Part shown: piece after piece, positions 13,144 through 21,639 of the stretch | Layout of the letters: every line of letters starts with the position of its first letter | Numbering within the stretch: the first letter of the stretch is position 1 | Assembly: GCA_016936955.1 (NCBI GenBank) | Contig: JAFGWW010000024.1 | Location: 1-33,164, forward strand | Length of the DNA: 33,164 nucleotides | Reading direction: 5' to 3' | DNA from: Planctomycetota bacterium | Lineage (GTDB): Bacteria; Planctomycetota; SZUA-567 | Position numbers and translations under genes: made by a program | The notes under the pieces: model-generated | The model's database searches: none | What the model was told of the DNA's origin: nothing | The model's input: the letters and a program-made list of their open reading frames with translations, nothing else

Positions 13144-13180
13144 AAAAACAGGCAACCCGCAAAAGGCTGCCTGTTTTTTT
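13144..13180 (+). terminator. Rho-independent terminator after the secretin-like gene
   Basis: AAAAACAGGCA-acccgcaaaaggc-TGCCTGTTTTTTT. Confidence 0.8.
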
Positions 13181-13203
13181 GTAAGTATATGTTTTATATA
13201 GTT

Positions 13204-14676
13204 TTATTTGAATTCGCGTGGGTGGCGGGCTTTGAGGAGTTCTATCTTGTCCTCACGCCCCGATGCCTTAAGCCTCTCCACATACTTTTTCAGCGCGCCC
13301 CGGGCATGGAAGGGGCCGCCTTCATCAAGAACAATTCGCATGGGGTCGGTAACCCTTCCGCTCGGCATGGTTGACATCATATTATCATGCCAGTTCATCA
13401 GCCGCCATGCACCTTCGCGGCAGAGCTCGGGCTTGCTTTCGGCGAGGTTGAACTGCTCAAACGGATCGTCCTTGAGGTTGTAAACCTGCTCTTCGTCGAA
13501 GAGGTGGAACCCGTCGTGATAGGTGCGGATGTAAAGGTAATCATCCCACCTGACCGAACGCTGGCAGACGTGGCAGCACTGAGAGATAATCAGCTGCTCA
13601 TGTCCGCAGTCTTTCTGCTCGAGGAGGGCGGGGGCGAAGCTGGAACCATCCCAGTAATCCTTTTTCGGACGGTCAAGCATATCGGCATAGGTCGGGCAGA
13701 TATCGGTATTATAATGGAGACCCTCGTCGGCGGTGCCTGCCTTGACCCTGCCGGGCCAGCGTATAATCATGGGGATGCGGCAGGTAATATTATCAGCCGT
13801 GCCGTGTTCGCCGTAAATGCCGAGCTCTCCCATATTCTCGCCGTGATCTGAGCTGACCATGATTACCAGGTCATCCAGAACGCCTTTCTTGTCGAGGGCG
13901 TCGAGAAGCTGGCCGATATGGCCGTCCATGTAACGGATGCCGCAGTCGTAACCGTCGATCATGGTGCGGAAGCCATCAAGCCCCTTGGCCTCGCCGGGGT
14001 GGCGCGGGAAAGCGGGGCTGGTGCTGTTGTCATACATGGCAATATCCTGGGCCGAGTGGGGGCCGGCTTTCTGCCAGTGTTTAGCCGAGGTTTCTTCGGT
14101 CATCCAATCGGGCAGGGGATCGTCCTTGAAAGGATTGCCGAAGTCTTCGGGCGCGCGGTAAGGCGTGTGCGGATCCCAGTAATTGACGTGGAGATACCAG
14201 TTGTCGCAATCGGCGTTTTTGTCTATCCAGTCGAGAACGGTAGGGGTGACGTCTTCGGCCGATTCCATGCCGCCCTTGGCTGTGTCGTGTATTTCATGGA
14301 AGCCGGCATAATACCAGTAAGCAGAGTGGCGCTCGCCAAAACCGCCAATATAACAGGTGTGGAGTTTCGAGTCGCGCAGAATATTGATAAAGCTGCCGCC
14401 CGTGGCGAGGGAGTCGCGGAAGCTGCGCATGGTGCCGTCAGCCGGACGGTCAGCGCAGGTTCCACCGTGGTTGATAACTCCATTATGAATACCGAAGCGG
14501 CCGCTCATCATCGCAGCGCGGCTGGGAAGGCAGGGGGCGTCGGAGGTATAGAAATTATCAAACCTCATTCCTTCCGAAGCGATGCGGTCAATGTTGGGGC
14601 TGGTGTTGCGGTGGTAGCCGTAGCAGCCGAGGTGGTCAGGGCGCAGTGTGTCAAGGTCAAGGTAAAGAACTCTCAT
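13204..14676 (-). CDS. Type I sulfatase (formylglycine-dependent)
   Basis: DTLRPDHLGCYGYHRNTSPNIDRIASEGMRFDNFYTSDAPCLPSRAAMMSGRFG has the CxPSR FGly signature. MVSSDHGENMGELGIYGEHGT supplies metal-site residues. Confidence 0.93.
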   Translation of the reverse strand: MRVLYLDLDTLRPDHLGCYGYHRNTSPNIDRIASEGMRFDNFYTSDAPCLPSRAAMMSGRFGIHNGVINHGGTCADRPADGTMRSFRDSLATGGSFINILRDSKLHTCYIGGFGERHSAYWYYAGFHEIHDTAKGGMESAEDVTPTVLDWIDKNADCDNWYLHVNYWDPHTPYRAPEDFGNPFKDDPLPDWMTEETSAKHWQKAGPHSAQDIAMYDNSTSPAFPRHPGEAKGLDGFRTMIDGYDCGIRYMDGHIGQLLDALDKKGVLDDLVIMVSSDHGENMGELGIYGEHGTADNITCRIPMIIRWPGRVKAGTADEGLHYNTDICPTYADMLDRPKKDYWDGSSFAPALLEQKDCGHEQLIISQCCHVCQRSVRWDDYLYIRTYHDGFHLFDEEQVYNLKDDPFEQFNLAESKPELCREGAWRLMNWHDNMMSTMPSGRVTDPMRIVLDEGGPFHARGALKKYVERLKASGREDKIELLKARHPREFK

Positions 14677-14743
14677 TGCAATAACTCCTTATAGTCTTAT
14701 ATAGTAATACTTTAGAAGATATTATCTTCTCGGATAATTAATT

Positions 14744-15571
14744 TCAGGTGAGGGCTGAGATATCCCTGTTCGAGAGGCGGGAGGCGGTTTCCATAACCGC
14801 TTCCATAATTTCCCCAGACTTATCAACCCCGCCGGGAACGAAATATTCAGCAACTGCCACAACCCCCACAGGCATATCATTCTCAAAAACAATGGCCGCG
14901 CTGCGACGCACGCCGTTATCATTCAGAATCTCATCGGCGAGGCATTTCTGTTCCCGGGCGAGGGCAACCTTCGCTTTCGCCTCGGCTGCACTGAGTTTTG
15001 CCCTGACTCCGTTATTCTTGAAGAAATTGAAACCGCTGAAGGAAGAGACTTTCTCTTTCAACCACGCAAGCCCCAGAGCGGCCACAGAATCAAGCTCCTC
15101 ATTCCAAAAGCGGATAAAGCCGATTTTGGCGCGGACGTGGACAATGCTCTCGGGAGATTCAACCTGTCGCACCAGCATGAGCCCCGCATCGCCGGGAATA
15201 TACCACTCCGAGCTATGGCCGGTATTTTTCGCAAGCCGGGCAAGCTCGTTGTCGAGGATCTGCTGTAGGTTGTGGTTCTTGTTGAGGGGGAGCATGGCTA
15301 CGGAGCAGCTGTATTTCTTGCTGACCGGGTTGCGGCTGACCGTATTCAGTTCAACGAGGGTTTCCATAATGCGTGTTAGGGAAGATTTTGGATAACCCGT
15401 GGTGCGCGAGATATCCTCAAGCGACATGGGCGGGTTGTCCTGCATGATTCTCAAGATTGTAATCCCTCTTGCAAGGGCGGGCGCAGAGTGGTCCACAAGG
15501 GGCCTCCATCCATATTCCATATATAGAACATAATCCTTATACGGGATATTGTACTTCACATAACTTCCCAT
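14744..15571 (-). CDS. IclR-family transcriptional regulator
   Basis: ALARGITILRIMQDNPPMSLEDISRTTGYPKSSLTRIMETLVELNTVSR is the winged HTH; the C-terminus is an IclR-type effector domain. The true start may be internal (MEYGW). Confidence 0.85.
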   Translation of the reverse strand: MGSYVKYNIPYKDYVLYMEYGWRPLVDHSAPALARGITILRIMQDNPPMSLEDISRTTGYPKSSLTRIMETLVELNTVSRNPVSKKYSCSVAMLPLNKNHNLQQILDNELARLAKNTGHSSEWYIPGDAGLMLVRQVESPESIVHVRAKIGFIRFWNEELDSVAALGLAWLKEKVSSFSGFNFFKNNGVRAKLSAAEAKAKVALAREQKCLADEILNDNGVRRSAAIVFENDMPVGVVAVAEYFVPGGVDKSGEIMEAVMETASRLSNRDISALT

Positions 15572-15779
15572 GCAAGGGGCTTGTGCAGATTTTTTGTTAT
15601 AGTTGATATATTACGCTGATTTTCCCGCCTCTGCGGGGCTTGGCGAAGCATGAGCGGAATCTGCGGTAACAACGAGATAATCATCGATCGGCCTTATTGA
15701 AGCTTGCATATAATAGGCTGGTTAATAAGATATTTATAATTGAAAGGCCCATTCAACTCTTCAGAATGGGATCAGTATA

Positions 15780-17063
15780 ATGAAGATACTTTTCATTCGT
15801 CCGCCCCGTTCGCAAAATGGTCCTCCCGGCCAGGCGCTAGGCCTACTCGACCTTGGCGCGTGTCTGGAACGCGATGGCCATCATGTCCGCATCCTCGACC
15901 TTATCCAAAAACCTGAAATAACAATCAGGGAATTTATCCGCACCGAGATGGACGGCGTCCCCGATGTTGTCGGCTTCAGTTGCCTCACCGTAAACGCGGC
16001 GGAATCTAAAAAACTCGCTGATGAAGCTCGGGCTCTGGGGGTTAAGACAATTATCGCGGGCGGCATCCATTATTCCGTCTATCCCGAAAAAGCTCTCGAA
16101 TATGCGGACTATGTTTTTCTCGGCGAGGCCGAGATATCTCTTGCCAATGCGATGCGTGACGGATTTCCCGAAGAGAAGATCATACCCTCCATCCACCTTG
16201 ATAATCTCGACGACATTCCGGAGCCTTCCGACATTCTGCTGAAAGATGTTTACGAACCGTTGACAGATGGGATGGCGATGGTGATGACGAGCAGGGGCTG
16301 CCCTTTTTCGTGCAGTTTCTGTCTCGATTCGAAATACCGTTCAAGAAAAATCAGGCGTTACTCCCCCGCCAGAATAGCGCAGAAACTTCATCGTCTGAAC
16401 GATCTCTTTCATCCACGCCTGATTTTTATCGTGGACGATATTTTCACGACCGACCGGGAAGGGGTTATCAAATGCTGCGACGAGATAGATCGTCTCGGCA
16501 AGCTTCCGCCCATGAGTTTTCATCATCACGTAAAATTCGGCGACGTTGCGCTCTTCAAAAGAATGCGGCGGAGCGGATTTTTCTCAAGCGGCGTGGGGAT
16601 GGAATCGGGCAACGACCAGATTCTGAAAGCGACGGGAAAATCGATAACCACCGATGATATCCGTAAAAGCGTGAGAGAACTCAAGAAAGCCCGCATCGAG
16701 GTTCTCGGTTTTTTCCTCCTCGGCCTGCCGGGAGAGACAAAAGAAACCCTGCGCGAAACGCTGAACTTTGCCAAAGAACTCAACGTCAGGTGCAGTTTCC
16801 ATTTCGCCATTCCCTATCCGGGTAGCCGTTTGCATGAACAGGCGCAGGAACTCGGAAGCCTCACGACCGACAACTTCGCTTTCTATTCGATAGAATCCCC
16901 GATCTTCATTCCCGAAGGAACGACCGAAGAAGAATTGCTGGCGATGATGGAAGAGGCGAGGAAGGTTGAGAGATGTCTTCGGAAAAGGCAGCAGAGGAAA
17001 ATCGCTTTCTACCGTTTCATCAACCCGCTGGTAAGGCTTTATAAAAAACTGCGTGGCCGTTGA
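15780..17063 (+). CDS. B12-binding-domain radical SAM protein
   Basis: N-terminal cobalamin-binding-like domain (MKILFIRPPRSQNGPPGQALGLLDLGACLERDGHHVRILD) and radical SAM motif SRGCPFSCSFCLD (CxxxCxxC). Confidence 0.9.
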   Translation: MKILFIRPPRSQNGPPGQALGLLDLGACLERDGHHVRILDLIQKPEITIREFIRTEMDGVPDVVGFSCLTVNAAESKKLADEARALGVKTIIAGGIHYSVYPEKALEYADYVFLGEAEISLANAMRDGFPEEKIIPSIHLDNLDDIPEPSDILLKDVYEPLTDGMAMVMTSRGCPFSCSFCLDSKYRSRKIRRYSPARIAQKLHRLNDLFHPRLIFIVDDIFTTDREGVIKCCDEIDRLGKLPPMSFHHHVKFGDVALFKRMRRSGFFSSGVGMESGNDQILKATGKSITTDDIRKSVRELKKARIEVLGFFLLGLPGETKETLRETLNFAKELNVRCSFHFAIPYPGSRLHEQAQELGSLTTDNFAFYSIESPIFIPEGTTEEELLAMMEEARKVERCLRKRQQRKIAFYRFINPLVRLYKKLRGR

Positions 17064-17107
17064 ATCATCCCACCATTACAGTAACCTATCCCTGATAATT
17101 ATGACTA

Positions 17108-18112
17108 ATGGAGAAAAACATGAACATCCTTGAACTGCCCGAAGCCAAAGACTTTTTCAGCGGCATTCTGAAACTTGAAAAATGCGAAACTGGCTGGATG
17201 ACGCAGCGTTTTACGGAAAAGCAATTGGAATATTATTCAAACCGCAGTGAAGGGGCAATGATCCGCGCCAGATGCTCGGCCGGGGTGATACTGCAGATAC
17301 AAACCGATTCGCCGTGGCTGGATCTGGAGTTTGAATCTCTGGGAGGAGCCAGAAAATATCTCGGCATCGACATCGAGGTCGACGGGAAGGTAATAAAGTC
17401 ATTCCGGGAGGATGAGTTTGAAGGAACCTTTTCTGAAGGGCCACAGGATTTAGGATCCTGTGGTGATAAGAGCAGCCGGAAGGTAAAGGTCTACTTTACC
17501 TACGCCATGATAACACGACTGAAGCGGATCGAGATCGCGGACGGGTCGGAGTATGCGCCAGTTTCGAAACCGGACAAAAAACTCCTCTGTCTCGGCGATT
17601 CCATCACCCAGGGCATGAGCACCATAAGCCCGCTCTCGGCCTATACCACCCAGCTCGGCCGCCTGCTCGGGGCGGAGATGCTTAATCAGGGGGTGGGCGG
17701 CCATGTATTTGATGCCGACTCTCTCGACCAGATTGAAAATTACCGACCTGATTATATTACCGTCGCCTACGGCACAAACGACTGGAAGAAGGGGCTTACC
17801 CGGAAAGAGATCAGGGCGAATGTGGAAGCTTATCTCGAAAAGCTCCAGACAATTTACGCCGGTTCGCCGGTCTGGATCATAAGCCCGATCTGGAGAAGCA
17901 TAGGTAATGAGGCTATGGGGGAGGAGGGGATGAAGCTTGACGAATTCAGCGCTGTCATCCGTGAGACAGCCAATACCTTCGAGAACGTATCGGTCATCGA
18001 CGGCCTGACCCTCGTGCCCCATCAGGAAATGTATTTCAAAGACGGAACCCATCCCGACGAACTCGGCTTTATGCACTACGCCGTCAACCTTTACAAGGCT
18101 ATGGGGGTGTAA
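17108..18112 (+). CDS. SGNH/GDSL-family hydrolase with N-terminal beta-rich domain
   Basis: LLCLGDSITQG, GVGGHVFDAD, YGTNDWKKG and DGTHPDELG correspond to SGNH blocks I/II/III/V. Confidence 0.88.
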   Translation: MEKNMNILELPEAKDFFSGILKLEKCETGWMTQRFTEKQLEYYSNRSEGAMIRARCSAGVILQIQTDSPWLDLEFESLGGARKYLGIDIEVDGKVIKSFREDEFEGTFSEGPQDLGSCGDKSSRKVKVYFTYAMITRLKRIEIADGSEYAPVSKPDKKLLCLGDSITQGMSTISPLSAYTTQLGRLLGAEMLNQGVGGHVFDADSLDQIENYRPDYITVAYGTNDWKKGLTRKEIRANVEAYLEKLQTIYAGSPVWIISPIWRSIGNEAMGEEGMKLDEFSAVIRETANTFENVSVIDGLTLVPHQEMYFKDGTHPDELGFMHYAVNLYKAMGV

Positions 18113-18138
18113 GGGCGGGTATTCAAAGAGAATTAAAG

Positions 18139-18166
18139 AAAGGGGGATGGTTTGCCGTCCCCTTTT
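18139..18166. terminator. Bidirectional terminator between convergent genes
   Basis: AAAGGGGGATGG-tttg-CCGTCCCCTTTT: 12-bp stem with two wobble pairs. Confidence 0.7.
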
Positions 18167-18179
18167 GCTATGGACTGAA

Positions 18180-19400
18180 TCAATCCAGCACCTTGCGGCG
18201 GACGGTGACGGCGTTGAGTTTGCTCTCTATGAGCCGTACTCCGAGGCCGGGGGCGGAGGAGAGGGGGTGGCCGGTTCCGAAGTAGCCGCCCGGGCCGCCG
18301 CGGAAGGGATCGTTTTTGAGAAGCACCCGGGGGAAACCGTATTCGACATGCGCGAATTTCGCCGTGCCGAGGCAGGCCCGCCCGGCTGCGGCGAGGCAGG
18401 AGGTCTCGCCTACCAGCACGCCGAGGTGGAGGCGTACAAAATTATCGCGCGCAAGCCTGATCATCTCCAGCATTCCCGAAAAACCGCCGACCTTCGCAAG
18501 CCTTACATTCCAGATTTTAGATGCTCCCGCTTCGGCAAGTTTCTCCGCATCCTGCCGGGTGCAGAGGGATTCGTCCGCCATCAGGGCAACGCCGGTCTCT
18601 TCCTGAATACGGGCAAGCTCGCTCGCCTCGATCTCGGCCGGGACAGGTTGCTCGACCGAACTGATGCGGTGTTCCTTGAAACGCTTGATCATGGAGATGG
18701 CCTGGGTAACATCCCACGCCGCGTTGGCGTCAACCCGGAGGTCGCGGTTGTAGCCGATTATTTTACGCACCGTGGCAAGGCGGTTGTGGTCGTTATTCTC
18801 ACCGACCTTGAGCTTGAAATGTTTGAAGCCGAGCCATTTGAAAATATGGGCAAGCCTGCGCGCGCTCCTGACCGAGCCGCCGGTGATGACGGCCGAGAGG
18901 TCGGCCTGCGCGGGGGGCTGGCCGAACATGCTGTTGCCGGGGCGGTTAGTGGCGCGGCACCATGCGTCGAAAGCGGCGATGTCGAGTCCGGCGTATGAAC
19001 CGGTGCGGCGGGCGTGGTCGGCTTCGTCGTAAATGGGGCGGATGGTGTTGAAATAATCGCGGGTCGTGCCGGGGCGCATGATCCACGCGCCGGCGGGGGT
19101 GTCGTCTTTCTTATATTTCTCGTTAAAGAAATTGCTCGCCGGGTTGCGGGCTTCGAAAGAGAGCTCGCGGAGCTTTGGCCACCACAGCAGCTCAAGATCG
19201 TCCCAGGCAGAGGCGACGGTTTCGCCAGTCAGGTACGGCCGGGGCAGAATCTCGCCATAGCCGATGTGTCCGGTGCTGGTGTGGAGGATTACAATAATAT
19301 TGTTCGCCTCGCGCCGTTCGGCGAGGTTGTGTTTGAAAGAAAACCGGAAAGGTATTTTTACTTCAACAAGTTCGCACCTGGTGAATTTGAGTATTTTCAT
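18180..19400 (-). CDS. Enolase superfamily (mandelate racemase/muconate-lactonizing-like) enzyme
   Basis: KHFKLKVGENND (KxK), LRVDANAAWD, SVEQPV, MADESLCT, NVRLAKVGG. Confidence 0.88.
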   Translation of the reverse strand: MKILKFTRCELVEVKIPFRFSFKHNLAERREANNIIVILHTSTGHIGYGEILPRPYLTGETVASAWDDLELLWWPKLRELSFEARNPASNFFNEKYKKDDTPAGAWIMRPGTTRDYFNTIRPIYDEADHARRTGSYAGLDIAAFDAWCRATNRPGNSMFGQPPAQADLSAVITGGSVRSARRLAHIFKWLGFKHFKLKVGENNDHNRLATVRKIIGYNRDLRVDANAAWDVTQAISMIKRFKEHRISSVEQPVPAEIEASELARIQEETGVALMADESLCTRQDAEKLAEAGASKIWNVRLAKVGGFSGMLEMIRLARDNFVRLHLGVLVGETSCLAAAGRACLGTAKFAHVEYGFPRVLLKNDPFRGGPGGYFGTGHPLSSAPGLGVRLIESKLNAVTVRRKVLD

Positions 19401-19406
19401 GCCGGG

Positions 19407-20309
19407 TTATTGTTTATCCTTCGCCTGCGGCGCAGCCAACAGTTTGAGCAAAGCTTCAGCTTCCGGATTTGCCCCATAAGTTTTGATATACCACTCCAGC
19501 TCGCCTTTTGCGTAATCTTTGGCGCCCGGAAAATCGAGCTCGATCCACGCGCGGATTTTCGCCATCTCCGCCTTTTTCCAATCGTCCCCTTCCCGCCCCT
19601 CGCGGCGCGACATGGCCCAGTAATACAGAACCTGATACCATTCTTTTTTCATCATCGCGTCATTTGCAAGTGCATGGTAAGTAAGGCGGCCGGAATCGGG
19701 CTTGGCCTTGAGATAGCCGAGAACTTCTGCAATGCCGTATTTGCTTATACCACGGGCATATTTGGCTTCATCACAGACACGGCATTTGGGATTGAAATAA
19801 AGGCCGTCGCAGTTGGAGTCGTATAAAGCCTGTTCAAGAAGGGTGTCCGGATTGATAGTCATAAAGGTAAAGCCGGGTTTGATGAGGGAGGAGTCGGTGA
19901 AGCAGGTCAGGAAGATATAGGTCTTGCCATTCTGCTCCTGCTCGACGTAAAGGTATTTCGGTTTGAAGTCCTGGGCCTTCACATTACCGTAGCCTTTTTC
20001 CTTGAGCGCCTGATTGAGGGATTCGATACCGAAGGCGGGGAGGAAGATCTGCTCGCCGTCCTTGAACCCCGACCACATCTCATCCATGGTGCCATCAATA
20101 ACGGGTGGGACAATCTTGAGAGGCTTGACCTGATCCTTTTGCGTACCGTCCGGGTTCTGATATGACTGGTCGACCGGTGCGTTTTCGGTTCCGTCCATGA
20201 TCTTCTGGTAATCCTCTTCCTGTATATTCTGCATCTCCTGCTGGAAATAATAGGCAATGAAAACGCAAAGGAGAAAGACAAGAACAAGGCAGCCTTTGAG
20301 TACGCGCAT
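19407..20309 (-). CDS. Hypothetical membrane-anchored protein
   Basis: N-terminal TM segment MRVLKGCLVLVFLLCVFIAYYF, then a soluble region with CRVC. No family recognised. Confidence 0.65.
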   Translation of the reverse strand: MRVLKGCLVLVFLLCVFIAYYFQQEMQNIQEEDYQKIMDGTENAPVDQSYQNPDGTQKDQVKPLKIVPPVIDGTMDEMWSGFKDGEQIFLPAFGIESLNQALKEKGYGNVKAQDFKPKYLYVEQEQNGKTYIFLTCFTDSSLIKPGFTFMTINPDTLLEQALYDSNCDGLYFNPKCRVCDEAKYARGISKYGIAEVLGYLKAKPDSGRLTYHALANDAMMKKEWYQVLYYWAMSRREGREGDDWKKAEMAKIRAWIELDFPGAKDYAKGELEWYIKTYGANPEAEALLKLLAAPQAKDKQ

Positions 20310-20453
20310 TATCTCTCTCCCGTAAAAATCATATGCCCGCAATTCATACGAATCTATTTTTACAGGTCTGTATTTTCAAGGCAAAGAAAAAAGGGGGCGA
20401 AAGGAATTCCGCACAGGCCACAATCCCGGAACAATGGAAAAGAGGGGAGGCTT

Positions 20454-21635
20454 TTACTTTGCGGTAAGCATTCCCACGAGCTTGGTAGCCTTGACCCTCT
20501 CCTTGCCGACAGCAGCTTTTTCGGTGAAGGCCGCGCCCGAGCTCTTTTCGAGGCCGGGGCCCCAGAGAGCGAAGGGGACCGGGTCGGAAGAGTGGGTGCG
20601 GATCTCAATCGGCGTGGGGTGGTCGGGCAGGCAGAGAATACGGATATCGCCCGAGCGGTCCGCCTCTTCAAGGAGGGGGCCGAGGATATGGCGGTCGATA
20701 TTCTCAAGAGCCTTGATCTTGTTTTCGAGGTCGCCGTTATGCCCGGCTTCATCGGGAGCTTCGACGTGAATGGCGACAAAGTCGCTGCGGGAGAGGCATT
20801 CAAGAGCAGCCTCGCCTTTGCCTTTATAATTGGTGTCGTAATATCCGGTCGCGCCGGGAACGTCGATCACTTCAAGCCCGGCGAGGACGGCAATGCCTTT
20901 GAGTAAGTCGACGGCGCTGATAAGTCCGCCCTTGATTCCGTAAAGCTCGGAGAATTTCCTGAGCGAAGGCATGACGCCACCGCCCCAGAGCCAGAGCTGG
21001 GTTACGGGATTCTTGCCCTCCGACACGCGACGGATGTTTTCTTCATACGCGGGCAGAAGCTCGCGGCTGCGCTTTTCAATCTCTTCGATAATCGCGGCGT
21101 GCCTGCCTTGGGGGTGGTGTTCGTCCACCGCCTTGCCGGTGATATCATGGGGCGGCGTGCGGCCGGGAATCTCGTCAGCCACACCGGAGATAATGCAGGC
21201 GTGGCGGTACTGGATACCAGGGTGGAGCTTGACCCCGCCGATGCCGAGATCTTTGGCAAGACGCGAGACGATAGCATGCGATTCCGGCGTGGTGATATGG
21301 CCGGCGGAATAATCTTTCATCATCCCGTCTTCGACAGTTACGGTATTGGCGCGGAAAACGGCTTCGCCTTCTTCGAGGGTAAGCCCCATACTTGCGGCTT
21401 CGAGAGGTGCGCGGCCGGTATAGACATCGGCCGGGTCGTATCCGAGGACGGAGAGGTTGGCCACGTCTGATCCAGGCTTCATTCCGGCGGGAACCGTTTC
21501 GGCAAGGCCGAGGCGGCCTTCCCGGGCGAGGCGGTTCATGTTGGGAATATCAGCCGCTTCGAGGGCGGTCTTGCCGTCGATTGCGGGGTGCGGCCTGTCG
21601 GCCGCGCCGTCGGGGATAAGAATGGCATACCTCAA
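20454..21635 (-). CDS. Cofactor-independent phosphoglycerate mutase (ApgM-like) / proposed homoserine kinase
   Basis: LRYAILIPDGAADRPHPAIDGKTALEAADIPNMNRLAREG, GSDVANLSVLGYDPADVYTGRAPLEAASMG, CLPDHPTPIEIRTHSSDPVPFALWGPG. TTG start at 21635 preceded by GAGGAG; the track start lies inside hom. Confidence 0.85.
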   Translation of the reverse strand: MRYAILIPDGAADRPHPAIDGKTALEAADIPNMNRLAREGRLGLAETVPAGMKPGSDVANLSVLGYDPADVYTGRAPLEAASMGLTLEEGEAVFRANTVTVEDGMMKDYSAGHITTPESHAIVSRLAKDLGIGGVKLHPGIQYRHACIISGVADEIPGRTPPHDITGKAVDEHHPQGRHAAIIEEIEKRSRELLPAYEENIRRVSEGKNPVTQLWLWGGGVMPSLRKFSELYGIKGGLISAVDLLKGIAVLAGLEVIDVPGATGYYDTNYKGKGEAALECLSRSDFVAIHVEAPDEAGHNGDLENKIKALENIDRHILGPLLEEADRSGDIRILCLPDHPTPIEIRTHSSDPVPFALWGPGLEKSSGAAFTEKAAVGKERVKATKLVGMLTAK

Positions 21636-21639
21636 AAAA

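Noticed and set aside
13918-14694. 258-aa plus-strand ORF
   Set aside because: Antisense shadow of the sulfatase gene.
18147-18998. 283-aa plus-strand ORF
   Set aside because: Antisense shadow of the enolase-superfamily gene.
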